Positions 25,682 to 38,954 of a stretch of 64,000 nt of DNA are shown here, piece by piece (position 1 is the stretch's first letter; the number at the start of each line of letters is the position of its first letter). Source of the stretch: Spirodela intermedia (lineage: Eukaryota; Streptophyta; Magnoliopsida; Alismatales; Araceae). The position numbers and the translations under genes are program-made. The DNA lies in NCBI GenBank assembly GCA_902729315.2, contig LR746272.1, positions 11,278,327 through 11,342,326 on the forward strand, written 5' to 3'. Under the pieces are notes generated by a model that had not been told where the DNA came from, made no database searches, and worked only from the letters and a program-made list of their open reading frames with translations.

Positions 25682-26251
25682 CCATCATCGGCGGCGCCAC
25701 CGGGGTTGAGTATGGCCGGCAGGGGTGACGGATCATTTAATAAACAGCGTGTCCGAGCGTTAACTCGGAGTGGACCTGTAATGATCCGAATGCTCACGGG
25801 CACTGCAGTGCGTTTGTCATCTTCTCCACCGCGGCGAGTTTCAGCAGTGCGTCCGAACGTGGCGGCGTCACAGGCGCCGGGGAAGCAGCTGGCATATACA
25901 CATCGGCGGCGGTCTTCCTTTCCTTCTTCCTTTAGGAAGAAGACGCATCTACATATCTAGTGAAACATCATTCCCGCATCAATTGCCCGACAAATCGAAG
26001 TCTTTTCTTCCCTCTGTTCAATCCGGGTTAGATCCATCTCGCGTTACAGCGAAGGGAAACGCGGAAATTTATTTCCTCTATAAATCCGAAATGTTTTATT
26101 CAGATTTAAAGGACCATGACTGCCAAGCGGGAGTCGAGACATCGTTCGACAAGTGGAGGAGAGCTCGCCGTCGGGTTTCGGTGGTTCTTCCTCATTGTCC
26201 AGCGGAGATCAACGGAGATGTGGAGCCACGTCTGATGAGCTCATCCGATCG
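25682..26251. other. Convergent intergenic region between LRR and acid phosphatase genes
   Basis: This 570-bp stretch separates two stop codons on opposite strands and should hold both 3' UTRs. No coding region or strong repeat was seen. Confidence 0.5.
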
Positions 26252-28349
26252 TCATGCCACGTAGTACATGGGGTTCGGAAGCTTGAAGGAACGAGTGGCG
26301 AGCGGCGTGCAAGCCAAGTCGCTCCATTGATCGCCAGAATTGCCATGAATCTTGTATCCTGAGGATTCCAGCCAAGCCCTCCTCTCTGATTTGTAGAGCT
26401 CCGCGGTTTTGCCCTCATCATCAGATCCCCTGCTCCACATTACCAGGTTACAGAACATCCATCGTCCACAAACTACCGCACAAATAAATGAGAATAACCC
26501 ACGGCTCCCCCATATCGAACTGTCCAGAAAACGTGGGAACCCGCCAGAATTAAGAACTATTGCCGGCGATTTTTCCCGGGCAGGGAGGATTTCCGGCGGA
26601 TTAAGACTATCTCATGTTCTAGGTGCCGCAGAGGCTTCTCGCCAATCCTCATCGTCGTTCAGGGCTAGCAATATTTTTTCGATCCCTCTGTTTTTTCCCC
26701 AACCGAACTACGCAAATACCACGCAAATTCCACAGGGTAATGCGAAGATGAGGAAAACTTCACCTCAGAATGAGCATTTCCCAGAAGCCGAATCCGGCGG
26801 CCTTGAGATTCTTTTCGGTGGAGCTGCGCTGGTCCTCGCTCCGTCCCGTCATGAAGATCACCCTGAAACCAAGGGGCAGGAGCTGCCTATAGAATTTCAG
26901 GCTCGAAGGTATGGCTGGGGCTGCCGCCTTAGCCACCCATTCGTTGAATGATGTCTCGTTGAACACCTTCGACCTGCCCAAGCAAAGACGGAAAGGATGG
27001 GGTCATGGTTTCCGTATCAGTGAACGGGTCGCTCAGCAATTCTGGATTGGAGTTCCTGATACCCCCGCACCTCGCGCTGAATGAACGCAGAGCTTGCCGA
27101 ATCCTGCAAGAGCTCATCCCTACGACTTATGTTCTTCGGATGGTTGGAACTAGGAAAGTATGAGTTACGCTGTTCGTTGTTACTTCAGATTATGCTCCTA
27201 CTGAGATTGAGCACTACTACCCCAGTGCTTTCCTGCACCTGAGCTTCGGCCCGTGTTTGCAGAATATACGAGGGGGAGCTTCTCATCTTCTCTCTCAATC
27301 ATATTCCTGACCTACAAGAATCAATCGACTGATTCCTCGAGCCTTATACATTTTTCTCTAAATAAAACAAACTTTAGGATATGACTTGTCAATATCTTCT
27401 TTAAAAGGCAACTCATGAAATTGTGAAGAACCAAAGTTCTGCATTGGCCCGTGGGAAGATCTCTGAACCGTGTTAGGCCGTGCTCAGGGTACTCCTTTCC
27501 CAGTTTCAATCTTCCGCAATGCTCATTATTTGATTATGAACATCGAACTAAGTGAATAGAGAGGTAGTTTATATTATTAGATTTATGACGAATATCTTGT
27601 TTAACAACGAAAACACCAAATGACGCATAAAAAATCAATTGATAAAAACATCCACAACAGATGACACGAGTTCTAGTCGATCTACAGAGAAAATGGTAAC
27701 GTCGGGGGGTCTTCCACAATCATGAACTTCGCGCGAAGGATGACTCATTGAAACCATTTTTCCTATAATATTTGTTCTGAGGTTATATTATCTTTGACAT
27801 CCAGAACTCATTCTAGTTCGGGTCGAAGAAAGAGGGACGATCATTTTCTTTTTTTGAAAAAAATTCTAAGAATATAAACGATGAACTTGGGTAACGTCGA
27901 TCGGGGAAAAGGTAAACAGGAGGAGAGGGAATGGGCGCGTACCCGTATCCTCCAACAGTCTTGTAATAGGGGAGATTAGACAGTAGCGTCTCGTCCACGT
28001 CGAAGATCCAGGCGTCCTTGCCAGCCCTGGAGCCGTGCGAGATCGACACATTCTGCGCGTACTCGATGGCGTATCCTGCGACGGCATTGCAGTCCGCCGC
28101 GTACCTGGGTCCGTTCATGTAGTCCTGGACGTATTTCAAGCAGCTAGTGGGGATTGTCGTCCAGCTCCGGATGTTATTGGTCTCCACGGCGAACTTCCAG
28201 CTCTCGCAATTGACAGTGTCACCTTCTAGGATGTTCTTCGGGTAGGGAACCTTCGGTACTATCCCGCGCAAGCTCTGGGAATGCGCCGCCGCGGCGAGGA
28301 CGGAGATGAGTGAGAGGGTGAAGAACATCGGAGAAGATGCGCCTCCCAT
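26252..28349 (-). CDS. Acid phosphatase / vegetative storage protein-like (HAD class IIIB)
   Basis: Three minus-strand exons, 28349-27943, 26973-26764 and 26429-26252, with GT-AG introns of 969 and 334 nt, encode 264 aa. Residues 1-~25 are a signal peptide. The family block CESWKFAVETNNIRSW (48-63) is followed by HAD motif I FDVDETLLSN with nucleophile Asp117 and acid/base Asp119. Motif II is FMTGRSEDQR (Thr178), and the C-terminal motif is NSGDQWSDL, ending SFKLPNPMYYVA. These are diagnostic of the plant acid phosphatase/VSP family. Both catalytic Asp residues are kept, so it should be an active secreted or vacuolar phosphatase and not only a storage protein, in which motif I is often altered. 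The start at 28349 is the first ATG; the frame upstream is open only to a TTG. A decayed relative lies 13 kb away in the same orientation. Confidence 0.93.
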
Positions 28350-28724
28350 CGTGTCGCAGCGCAAGAAGGATGCCCCCCCTATTCCCCTTCCTCCCAATAC
28401 TAAATATCCTCTCGAGGATATGAAGGATAGCCTTTGGCCCTCAAAAGTATCCGAATCGCGCCGAGATTCGCTAATGGCCTAACAAATATCGTTTGGATGC
28501 CTTCCCCGTCGGTGAGTCTGACGGCCGTAGTATGCGGATATGGGTTGACCATGGCCAGTTTTATAACACAACACGGGGTAGTGTTCCTCTTGAACGCCTG
28601 ATGGGACCGCGAGTGACACCCTTCCGCATGACTGTAATTCTTGAATGTAAGGATCAGTCAAAACCTAACTACTTTTGTTCCCTCATGTCGGCCTAGATTG
28701 TTGTCCAATCAATATTGAGCATCC
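28350..28724. other. Upstream region of the acid phosphatase gene
   Basis: This should contain the minus-strand promoter. A TATA-like ctaaatat (atatttag on the minus strand) lies at ~28400-28407, about 55 bp before the ATG. It overlaps an inverted repeat listed separately. Nothing else is supported. Confidence 0.45.
28404..28421. promoter_or_regulatory. Short inverted repeat in the acid phosphatase promoter
   Basis: Arms atatcctc and gaggatat are perfectly complementary around a 2-base centre (8+2+8). The element sits 55-72 bp upstream of the minus-strand start codon and overlaps the candidate TATA sequence. It could be a dimeric transcription-factor site; this is inference. Confidence 0.35.
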
Positions 28725-29340
28725 TAATCACTCTATGGAAGCACAGAAAAACTTAAGGAAGACTTGTCATCTTCAATCTTCTAGGAATAAGCCTCCTTGA
28801 ACTCAGATGAGTTTACCTCTCTTTATATGAAATTTCTCTTTCACAATTTGGGATGTCTACCTCACATAATTGTCCTCATCTATAACAAGAGGTCACACCT
28901 ATGTCGGTGGCAGTCTACTATTTACCCACATAACACATTTTTTTCATGTGCTTTCTAGCCCCCATAAATTGTCCTCATCTGTGACAAGGGGTCATACCTA
29001 TGTTGGCAACGGTTGTTGGCCACTGTATCCACATAATTGTCATCTTAATCACTATATGGAAGCACACAAAGACTTAAAGAAGACGTGTCATCTTCAATCC
29101 TCTACGAATAAACCTCCTTGAACTCAACTGCTTTACCTCTCTTTATATTAAATTATCCTTACACAATTTGGGATGTCTACCTCACATAATTGTCCTCACT
29201 TATAACAAGGGGTCACACCTATGTTGGTGGCAGTCTACTATTTACCCACAACACATTTTTTTCATGTGCCTACTAGCCTGCACAAAGAATCCTCATCTAC
29301 GACAAGGGGTCATACCTACGTCCCCACCGATTGTTGCCTT
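28725..29340. repeat. Imperfect tandem duplication, unit ~321 bp
   Basis: A unit starting 'taatcactctatggaagcac' at 28725 restarts at 29046 as 'taatcactatatggaagcac'. The two copies stay colinear (cctcctTgaactca, tttgggatgtctacctcaca, aacaagaggtcacacct, gtggcagtctactatttacc, catgtgc). Each copy also contains two diverged versions of a 'cctcatct..acaagggGTCAtacct' motif about 107 bp apart, so the array was built in at least two steps. No coding potential is shared. Confidence 0.85.
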
Positions 29341-30524
29341 TTGACCCAATCTATCTTTGCAAGCCCTATTACCTTGCTTGATGGTATGCTATGCCAAGAC
29401 GTGCCAATCTTATTCCAATGCCAACACCATGCCACGATCATTTCGGTTAACCCCCTACACAATTGTCACAACGCTATGTCATATTGTTCTGCACCATATT
29501 ACATTGTGACGGTTCACACCTCATAAATGTGCTCATGTTGGTGTTGTGATCTTTTAATAAAATAATATTTTGATGATGAAAAATACACATAAGAAAAATA
29601 CAATGATTTAATTATGTTGTTAATTTGATTTATGTAATATAAAAAATATTTTAAAAACATAAGTACAAAGTTATGTACATATAAATTCATGAAAAAATAA
29701 TATAATAATATTAAATATTCAAATGATAATTTAGAGAATATACTTGTGTCTCATTGTTTTTAATTCTGAAATTTGGATGATGTTATCACTCTAGATATTG
29801 CTTTGTTTATCACTATGAGAAATGCTAAGACTTACAAAAAATATTATGATGAAAAGTAATAATTACAGCATTAGAATTAATGAGAATGATTGAAATAACA
29901 TATGGGTATTAAAGTTCTTTAAATATCCTAGATGCATATGATGCTCAGTCATTAATTAAAAATATTCTTAATGTGTAACTAATGATTTGAATCAGAACTA
30001 TTGAAAAGGCTGCTTAGGATTTTTAGAATATTGATGAATAAAATTTTAAAAATAGTTTGAAATCATGTCCATCAAAGTAATAATGATTCATTTGAAATCA
30101 TGATTCAAAATGATTATAATATATTCATGTTTGATTTGAGATAATTTAGATTAAATTCAAAGATAAAATTATTAGATTATTTTGATTTTTATTCTCAAAT
30201 TTATTTTCATGATAAAACATTCCTATCATATTCATTTGACCTGATAAACTTTGATATATATATGTTACTGCTTGAAAATTATATATAAATATTGGTTTCT
30301 CTTAGAAGGGTTGAGAATCTCTAGAAATATTATTAAGGACCACTCACATGAGGGTAGAAAAATTTAACCTAAAGTATGACCGATGATAGATGCTTGAATT
30401 CTTGGATGGTAACTCATCAACATAATACGTGGACTAAAGACAACTCAAAAAACCACCTCTAAGTAAGCCATAGAAAGATAAAATATCTATTGATCAATTA
30501 TGATCTCCAAATAAAATATCATTG

Positions 30525-31290
30525 ACAATAAATTCAAGAGGAAAAGCTTGGTACTATAAAACATCTAAAGGTCACTGGTATGCTAGTAGAGCAATGGAAA
30601 AACTTTTAATCTCATATGACCATTTTCAAATACTAAAATGATAGAGTTATGTTTGAGTGTAAAGAAGATGAGCTAAAGACAAACCAAGGTTAATATTAGA
30701 TAAAGATATTTCATCTACATTATTCACTCAAACTTGAGAAGAAGATCATATTCAATCTTTTATAATAAAGCAAAATAATTGTGCATCTCAAAGAGAGAAT
30801 TGAAAGTATCATTGTACTTGTTCATCTATGGTGATTTACGAGTCAACCAACTGAGATGAAGGTTATCTCTCTTAATCATTTCTGAAGGAAATCTAGTGGT
30901 GAGTGGAGAAAGGGTTATGCTGAAGCAAGAGGTGTTGATGGTTAGAAATGACTTATAAAATGTGTTGTTCTTTTACGAGAATTGTGTATTGATTTAGACA
31001 TGTGGTCTTAAGAATTAAGATCTACTTGTGATGGGTGTGAACTCTATAGAGATCAAACATAAGTATTTGGGCTGTTGATATTATGAAATCATATGTATTT
31101 CTAGAATAAAATGGTAAAATATGGTAGAGGGATCCTTGGGGACTAGATGTAACGTAATTTGTGTTCCTCATAGTCGCGAGTGAGAGAGATAGACTAGAGT
31201 GACCTTGTGACAATAATAATAATAATTTAAGTGAATCTACATATAATCTAAGAGATTATGTTAAAACATTTGTCAACACATATACATGTA
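30525..31290. repeat. Unclassified dispersed repeat, copy A
   Basis: Shares a series of blocks in the same order and nearly the same spacing with 39.5-40.3 kb. These are an aaaggtcactgg-type block at ~30567, agaattgaaag at ~30795, tggtgagtggagaaagg at ~30897 and a gtgagagaga..agactagagt block at ~31180. Spacings are ~228, ~102 and ~283 bp. The sequence between blocks is diverged. No open frame is conserved, so this is likely a non-coding part (for example terminal region) of an old element. Confidence 0.7.
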
Positions 31291-32654
31291 GACAGAACAA
31301 TATAATAGAAACTTAGGTCTCTCTTGGTATTTCACTTAGCCAGATTGAACCCAATAGTCTCCATTGCCTCCACAATCTTTGACATGGCCATTATCTTCCT
31401 TGTTGAGTTGACTTATTATTATCTAGACACTTAGATTTTTTATTTGGCTCAACTATAGAAATGACTTTATAGTGTACTAAGACATCAAGTTGTGGGGATG
31501 ACCAACTACACATCTTCAACTATTTAGCAACACAACTTAGCTTGTATAAGTCTTAGAGATCAGAAAATTGAACAAATTGAACACCATAACATGTGCATAA
31601 TGAATTGATTGAGTACCTCACATGTATTGACATATTATTTGCTAGGAGAAATTACTCTTTTAACTCTTTTAAGAGCATCTCCCATGTCTCATTGCCAGAC
31701 TAATATAGTCTTAATCCACATGTCCATCACCATAATTTTGCGTTGCCAAAAAGTTACACTCACAAATATTAGCTTATTTAATTTTGTATTGTGCACCTCC
31801 CAAAAATACTGGATGACATTTCATTTAAAGTTATCTCTTAGGCATTATGCATGGAATATATGTCTCAAATTTAGGGATTTTTGCCCAAGTCATGTTGTAT
31901 GCTGGTTATCTACCTGAAAATGAGTCTCTTAGCAGCATGATATATGTTGTTAGTACATCTAATGCTACTCATAGTTCTTAAACACTTGCTTCATCTACCC
32001 ATCAACTATTAGTGCAAATGACTACTTCATTCACATAGGCAAAATTTAAATTACTCAACTATGGCTTGGAAATAGTTCTTGATAAGTTTTCATTATCATG
32101 AGTTAATGATTAATAAATAACATAGTTTTAGCTTTAACTCATGATAAATAAACTTATAATTATGTTAAAATGTGAAAAATAGTTTTCAATTGATTAATAT
32201 GAATTTTGGCTAATTACGTGATTTTATACGAATTTATATGATTTTTATAATCCTATTTTTGAGATAAATGAAGAAAAATAAAATAAAATAAAAAGATAGA
32301 AAAAGAGAGGGACTTGTCAGCCAATTGGGCCCGCAAGTGAGTTGGAAGCACAGTCAGGATGAGCCACGAGCAAGGGCTCGAGCACCTATAGACCGAGGGG
32401 AACATGTGTGCCACTCCCCTTCCATGTCATCGGTGGCCAACTGACTGTGGGGCAAGGAGTGGTCATATATGCGTTTCCACATTCAACGTATAACTGATGT
32501 GGGACTAAACTAGTGGTCACATCTTCCTTGAAATGTTTCAAAGATTTTAATATAAAAAATACTCCTTATTTATAACCACAAGATATTATGGTGACGTCAC
32601 TGTATAAAGGTATTCGAGAACTTATTCTCTCTCTCATGTAGGTAGAGGACTGGC

Positions 32655-32690
32655 TCGGGTTTGAATCCTACTAGAGCCAAAACTCGTATT
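32655..32690 (+). other. tRNA B-box-like stem, possible SINE relic
   Basis: The sequence ggctcgggtttgaatcctac followed by tagagcc contains a match to the Pol III B box (GGTTTGAATCC). It can form a short stem between ggctc and gagcc. A convincing A box and a full cloverleaf were not found, so this is not called as a tRNA gene. Confidence 0.2.
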
Positions 32691-34806
32691 GTTATCTAAT
32701 TAAATCGTGACTTTTCTATAGATTACCGGTGAAGGATTAAGCTGCTAGAATCACTTGATCATCAATAAAAACCTTGTCAATGTGATTCACAGAGTATTAT
32801 TACTAAAATTGTTAAATAATTCGCGATAAAAAGATCACAAATCTATCAAGTAAATCATCTTCGATTGATCGACGAACAAGCTGTTGTTGAGAAGAAGACG
32901 ATTCATCAGGAGACGAGTCGCCACCTCTAGAGAGCATATCGGATGCGATGAAGAGCCTCTTCTTATTATGCAGACATAAAGATGAAACTCTATGACATGC
33001 GTCCCACCTCCATCCAGCTCCTCTCTATTGGGAGACAATCGCTAGAGAGCTACAAAGTCACTATTTTTTTACTTCGCCGAGTGACAACCATTTGAGATGA
33101 TTTGACGACTCATTTCATTGATCTCTAGACTTCGCAAGAAGATCTAGAGTTTACTCATGTCATCCTTATTTAAGGAGAGTCTTTGAAGCTGTAGACACTA
33201 TACAACAATTTTCTCGAATGCTCAAAATTTCAGTAAATTGTCAACGCATCGCCGTCGTGACGCTGAAACTTTGTATTTCTTACTTTCAACTTAATTTTCA
33301 CTTTATTTAGTGATAATTTATGTGATTTTCACTTTCTAAACTATTCTTCGTTCAATTACAATTCGTCTGACTTTTATAAATTTTAATTTGACCAATTAAA
33401 TCGTCTGTAATTACTTACATAAAAATCACTAAATAGAACTCTAATGTATGCATGATTCATATTTGTTAGATGCTGACATCATCATAATGTATGCACCCCT
33501 TATTTTTATTTTTTCATAAATTTTAAATATATTTTATTTATATTTATTAGTATAAAATTTATAAACAAATATTTTCTTTGTGAAAAATTCTAAGATATTA
33601 TCATATATTATATTATATCCATGTGATCAAATTGAAAAAGTATCACTATTTTTTGGAATTTTTATTTAATTTTAATTGATATATTTATTTAGAAATATTT
33701 CTAAATATCTAGAAATTAATATTTTATAATTTTATAAATTTTAAATTTGTGTGACTCATTATGCAACAACTAAGTCATGTCAGTTTGACACATCTTATAT
33801 GGTAGTGGTCAAAGAGTGCACCACTTCTCAAATAAGGAAATCCTATATTGATATATTTCACTTGTCTAGTCATCTGAACCCTTTCTCTGATATTAAATTG
33901 ACCTTAAGATTAGTTTTACCCTAAAAATTTGTGCTCTCTCACCACTATGAGGAGTCATCTCTACCCTTGTTCAATTGAGAATGAAATCACTATTGTGGGA
34001 ACGCGTTCTTGCTCCTATAGAACAATACAATGTGGGGATAACTTCCTAACCAAGGTTTCCTTTTTGTTTTGGGGATTGCTTTCACACAATTCAAGAGACA
34101 TTGTCCTCATAATTGCTCATATAATGACACATTACAATTATGAAGGAGAATGATGAAGTTTATGCTAGAAGTTGGTGTAACCACGATCTTGGCTTTTCTC
34201 ACTCATGATGAGATTGTTGTTCACTTACTCACATCTCACACTTCTTCATTGTTCAATATTTAAGCCATGCCACATGGTGTGTTGCATTTGTTATGATACT
34301 ACTATGTCATACTGTGATAACATCCTCATGTGGCATGCCATGCTGCGACGCACCTCCTACATGAGTTGTTGGCACATGGGTTGGTGAAATGCTAATCTAC
34401 ACATTAGTACTAGGTGCCACATTGTGACACTCCAATAGAATTAGGGTTAGACTTGTGTAAATGCCATTCCCTTATTTTTGCCATTTTTTACTTATGGATT
34501 CTCCATCATGAGAGAGGGAGAGAGAGATGTAAAAGTCAAGGGTTAACGAGTGAAAGTCAACTAGTCACCCTTGGTAGATGGTTGTGCTTGTGGACTACAA
34601 GCCTGTCTGCCAGGTCACACAGTCTTACTATCAATAGTTTTGGAATTTGGAATGTAACTTATACCTCAAGATTAGTGGAGACCTAACACTAATACTTTCA
34701 TACATTCAGCCCCCTCTGTCAGAGCACTCCCACGTGGAGGATCAGCATCACAAGAATATACGATGGGCAACTGTTTTTTGCAAGCTCTTACCAGATGGAG
34801 GCCCAT

Positions 34807-35163
34807 TCACATCTCTAAGCTTTCTAGGGATTGAACTAGGGCCTTCTCTAAAACGCATGGCTCAGGTTGCCTAACATATGGAGAACAGCCCATTAGCATC
34901 AGAAACTCGTCATTTACGGTGCATTTACTTCCATTGCTGAGCCGTTCTCCAACAACTCCATGAACAACATTCACCGTGTTATTCGCCAATTTGGAGAGGA
35001 ATCTTCTGACATTCAAAGTGTTGACAGATTGAGTGATGTTCCTAGAGTTGGAAAAGTGGGCCATCGATGAGGTAAAGGTGTTGAAGATGGGTTCGGGATT
35101 CATCTCCACTGAGGGTTGGCTGTCGGCTGGTGTAAGAGGAATATGCCGGTACTGGAGGTTCAA
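34807..35163 (-). other. Unassigned open frame inside the repeat region
   Basis: A 118-residue frame with fairly balanced composition (for example NVRRFLSKLANNTVNVVHG, then NDEFLMLMGCSPYV) in otherwise AT-rich, stop-dense DNA. I do not recognise it. It could be a fragment of a captured gene or element protein, or chance. There is no visible signal peptide, splice partner or promoter. Confidence 0.2.
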
Positions 35164-36390
35164 CCTTGACTTGATGTTTCAAGGTTGGCACCCCGTATTT
35201 CCCTTCCCGTATGCAGCGCTTCTCTTTGAAGGCAACTTTGGGCAACGTTCTCTTTGTTGACCTCGTCTCCAGAGAAAATCTTATGCAAATCATTACTCGG
35301 CTGCTCTTTCTACCATCCAAACATGTGCAATGTATGGCCAGCCTCTTTGTTGATGGTGTCCGTCCATCACGGTTAACTTATTTGGGAAACGTGCAAGAGA
35401 ACCTCTCTCGTCTAAATCATTTGGGAGACACGAGAGAGCTCTCCTGTTTGACTCACTTGAGAGGTGTGTGAAGAGTAAGGGGGTGGTGACACGGTAGTCA
35501 TGTCAACCCTTATGACCCATTTGAGGGTCGTGTAGAGAGAGAATGAGGGTGGTTGCAGTTGTCACATTCGAGATGTGTGGGCTCGGCTACATGTAGATCG
35601 ATATGCTTCATTTTAAGGAGTGATTATTATTATTTTTATTTATAAATAGGACATGTATTTCTCTTTTTTTGAGTACGACGTACAACGATTTCTCTCTTGA
35701 TTCTATTATCTCTCTTCATCATCTCTATACCTTTTCTTGGTATCTTCTCTTTCTTCTATTATAGGTGAAGTCTTTATAGAAGAAAAGAAGAGTCTATTGT
35801 TGACTCTCCAGTGTGTGAGTCATCTTAAAAGTATTGAGATGTAGATTATAGGTGTTTGGTGAAAGTCTTGTTCTCATTAGGATTCTTGATAAGTTAGTGA
35901 TTTCTCTTTTATTTGTTCTCATTGATATCTAAAAATTGACTTTTCGTTGTTATTATGATCTTATGCTTGCATATATTTTTCCTACACTCTCTATCATCAA
36001 AACTTCTCATTGTTCCCATAACAACATAAATTAATTGCAAAATCTATAAAAGTTATCTTCCCCACGTAAAGTCTCATCCTTAAAGAAATGCACTCTTTTA
36101 CCTTGACAAATGAGAAGAAATGAGTAACCTATCTACAAGACGAGAATGGGGTCTATTGCTCGTTGCTTCTGTTGATAGAGTAAGATTTCTTAATGTTGAG
36201 TAAACCTTTCTACGTCGATCACGCTAGCACCATTAATCTTTAGATGCCATCCTCGATTACAGAGAAGGGTGCCTACTAGAACTCCTTTTTTTATGTCCTT
36301 CCTAAAGGGGTCGATTAGAGTTCTCTCTCTCGCTCATACACTCCCCACTCCTCTCCCTACATATGTATGCTGATGTCTCAATGCTAGTTT

Positions 36391-36397
36391 ACTCTCT

Positions 36398-36432
<35 letters not shown>

Positions 36433-36440
36433 TCATTTAT
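36391..36440. repeat. CT microsatellite
   Basis: A nearly uninterrupted CT run with a few T, A or TT interruptions. A second, shorter CT run turning into (CA)n lies at about 36688-36718. Confidence 0.85.
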
Positions 36441-36685
36441 TTATATATACATATGTATGCCTATTTATCTATTTCTGTACATCTGTCCATACATTTAGCT
36501 ACACAACACCAATGGGTGTTTGAAGTCCTATGTTGCTTGGAACTCTTGGAACTAATTCAAGGACAACTAATGAGCGAATATGAAATACCCATCTTCTATT
36601 TTGCTATTGTTGTTTTTACCTTGTACCTTGTCCATCCCAGAAGTAGCATCTTCGTTCTGGTCCATTTCCCCTCCCTCTCCTCCCA

Positions 36686-36718
<33 letters not shown>

Positions 36719-38954
36719 CCCACCCTCTGGCTCGTGCTTCCGAACAGGGAGTGATTTTGCCTTATCAGTTGTCGGAAATGACTCCAAAAGAAGAAAGTGA
36801 AGTCAAACATGAGTTGCCAACTATCTTAATATGAGTCGACTTGGGTAGCCCTTGGAGAAATCAATCTAGTTTGTTAAGAGTTCATAGGTCGTGATCCACT
36901 CAATCCTGTAAACATTAATGAGCTCATGATCATATATCACAAGTATTCTTTTACTATTTCCCATCATGAATTTATTTATCATTCCCAGTATTCTAGATGA
37001 TGTTGATTAATCTCACGTCCAAAATTTAGGGATACTATCAGAGAATATTACTAAATCTTCACAGCACGTGATTAACCTTTACCAAGTGAGAATATCATCT
37101 ATGGCAAAGGTGAGGCTCTATTTTGAGGTTGCTGGCCTGCATGTGCTATGCTATGTGTGTTCTCGTCTGGATTCTACTAAAATTACTTCAGGTTTCACAT
37201 TAGATTTTCAAATATAACCTTAGATAGTTGTTGCTTTATTCCTTTTTTCTATCCATAGTCCTTGATTGCTAATCATGTTTAACATTTAGTTCGTTCTTTG
37301 GTTGTCAAAACTTCTTGATTTCTACACATTCATTTTAGTTGAACCCTTTCTCATTCTATGAAATTTCAACTAATTCTTTGGCTCCTTTTTTCACAAAGAA
37401 AATGTATAAATGACTGTTATCTTGATATCTAAATGCCAAGTTAACTTCAACTTCTCTTATATCTCTCATTTTCTTAGTAGAATTAGACTATTTAAGATTT
37501 GCTTTTTCATTATCATAGGTAGAATGCTCCAAACTACTATTGAATATCTCTCTCTTAACTAAATTGTTATAATTTTTAATTTTTTTAACCCTTATTAAAC
37601 GCATAAGCTTTGTCAACTATCATTTCTCTACTTACCTCTACCTTTTAAGTGCAAGAAGTTTGTATTTTGAAATCTCTTACTAGACTTGTAAACTAGATAA
37701 ATACTAGTTTTAGACTTAAGTTGAATACATTTCTCATTTGCCATCAAGACATTAGACTAAAAAAAAATTAGATTATCAAAAAAATATTCATTTGTAGCCT
37801 TAAAATACTAAATGTCTCCATACTAGGATATAAATGTTGTGGAGTACAAAAAATATGTTACATAAAATCTTGTGTTTATTGTCGTGATTGAAAGTTCTTG
37901 TGTTTATTCCTTTCACCTCACAATGCTTGAATATTTCATATTCATTTTTCCTTAAAAAAAATATTCAAGTGTTCCTAGTGTAGTCATTACAAAAGTTAAA
38001 AAATATCTAACTCTTAAGTGGGCATGAATAAGGAAGCCTTCTAGATACTTGTTTGCACATACTCAAGGAAAAAAATATTGGTAAAAAATAATAAATTTGG
38101 CTCTACATTGCTGCTATGAATAGGTGATTTACAAAAGTTAAGTTTTCAAGATTTAACATTGAAGGTAATTTCAGAATTCTTATCTCAATTATTTTTGAAA
38201 ATCTAGAATGTTATAGTAAGATAATATCATTATTTAAATATAATGAAATAATAATGTCACATGTGTCAAAATTCTAGGAAAGCAACCTTATATAGAGTTT
38301 CAAACCCTCTCTCTCCATCTGTCTCTCTTTCTCTATCCCACTCTCGCTCTCTATTTCTCACTCTCTAAAAGTACGAATTTACCATTATATGATGCCTTTG
38401 GTTTCCACACCTTCAAGTAAAATGTTGTTTATGTATCATTTACATAATATTTATTGAATATTAATTGAATCATAAATTAATTTTACAAATACTTATGTTA
38501 CGAGTTTGATATCATTGAGAAAAAAATCAAAATATATATTGATAATACTTGAATAATCATATAGTTAATAAAAATATAAAGAGTTATATTTTTGAGATAT
38601 TTTCATGTTGAATATAATATAGAGTCATATTATTTAGACATAAATACAAAGCAACACGTGTCAACACATGTGACGAAGTCTCATGTAAAATTTAGAAATG
38701 CAAAGTCACTTGTTGAATTTGAATGCATAACTTGAGTGATGTGAAGTTGGAAGCATAAATGAGAAAAATACTTGAAAAATCAAAATATATGGAGTTAGGT
38801 ATAAGATTCAAACTTAGGACCTAAATTACAAAAATGTAGAATTTATGTCAACTAAAATATTTAAAAATTATGAAAAAGAAGTCATTGGTGGTGATCAAAA
38901 TTGAAAGCTCATCAATAACACATTGGAAAGTTGATCAGAAAAATACAAAAGAAA

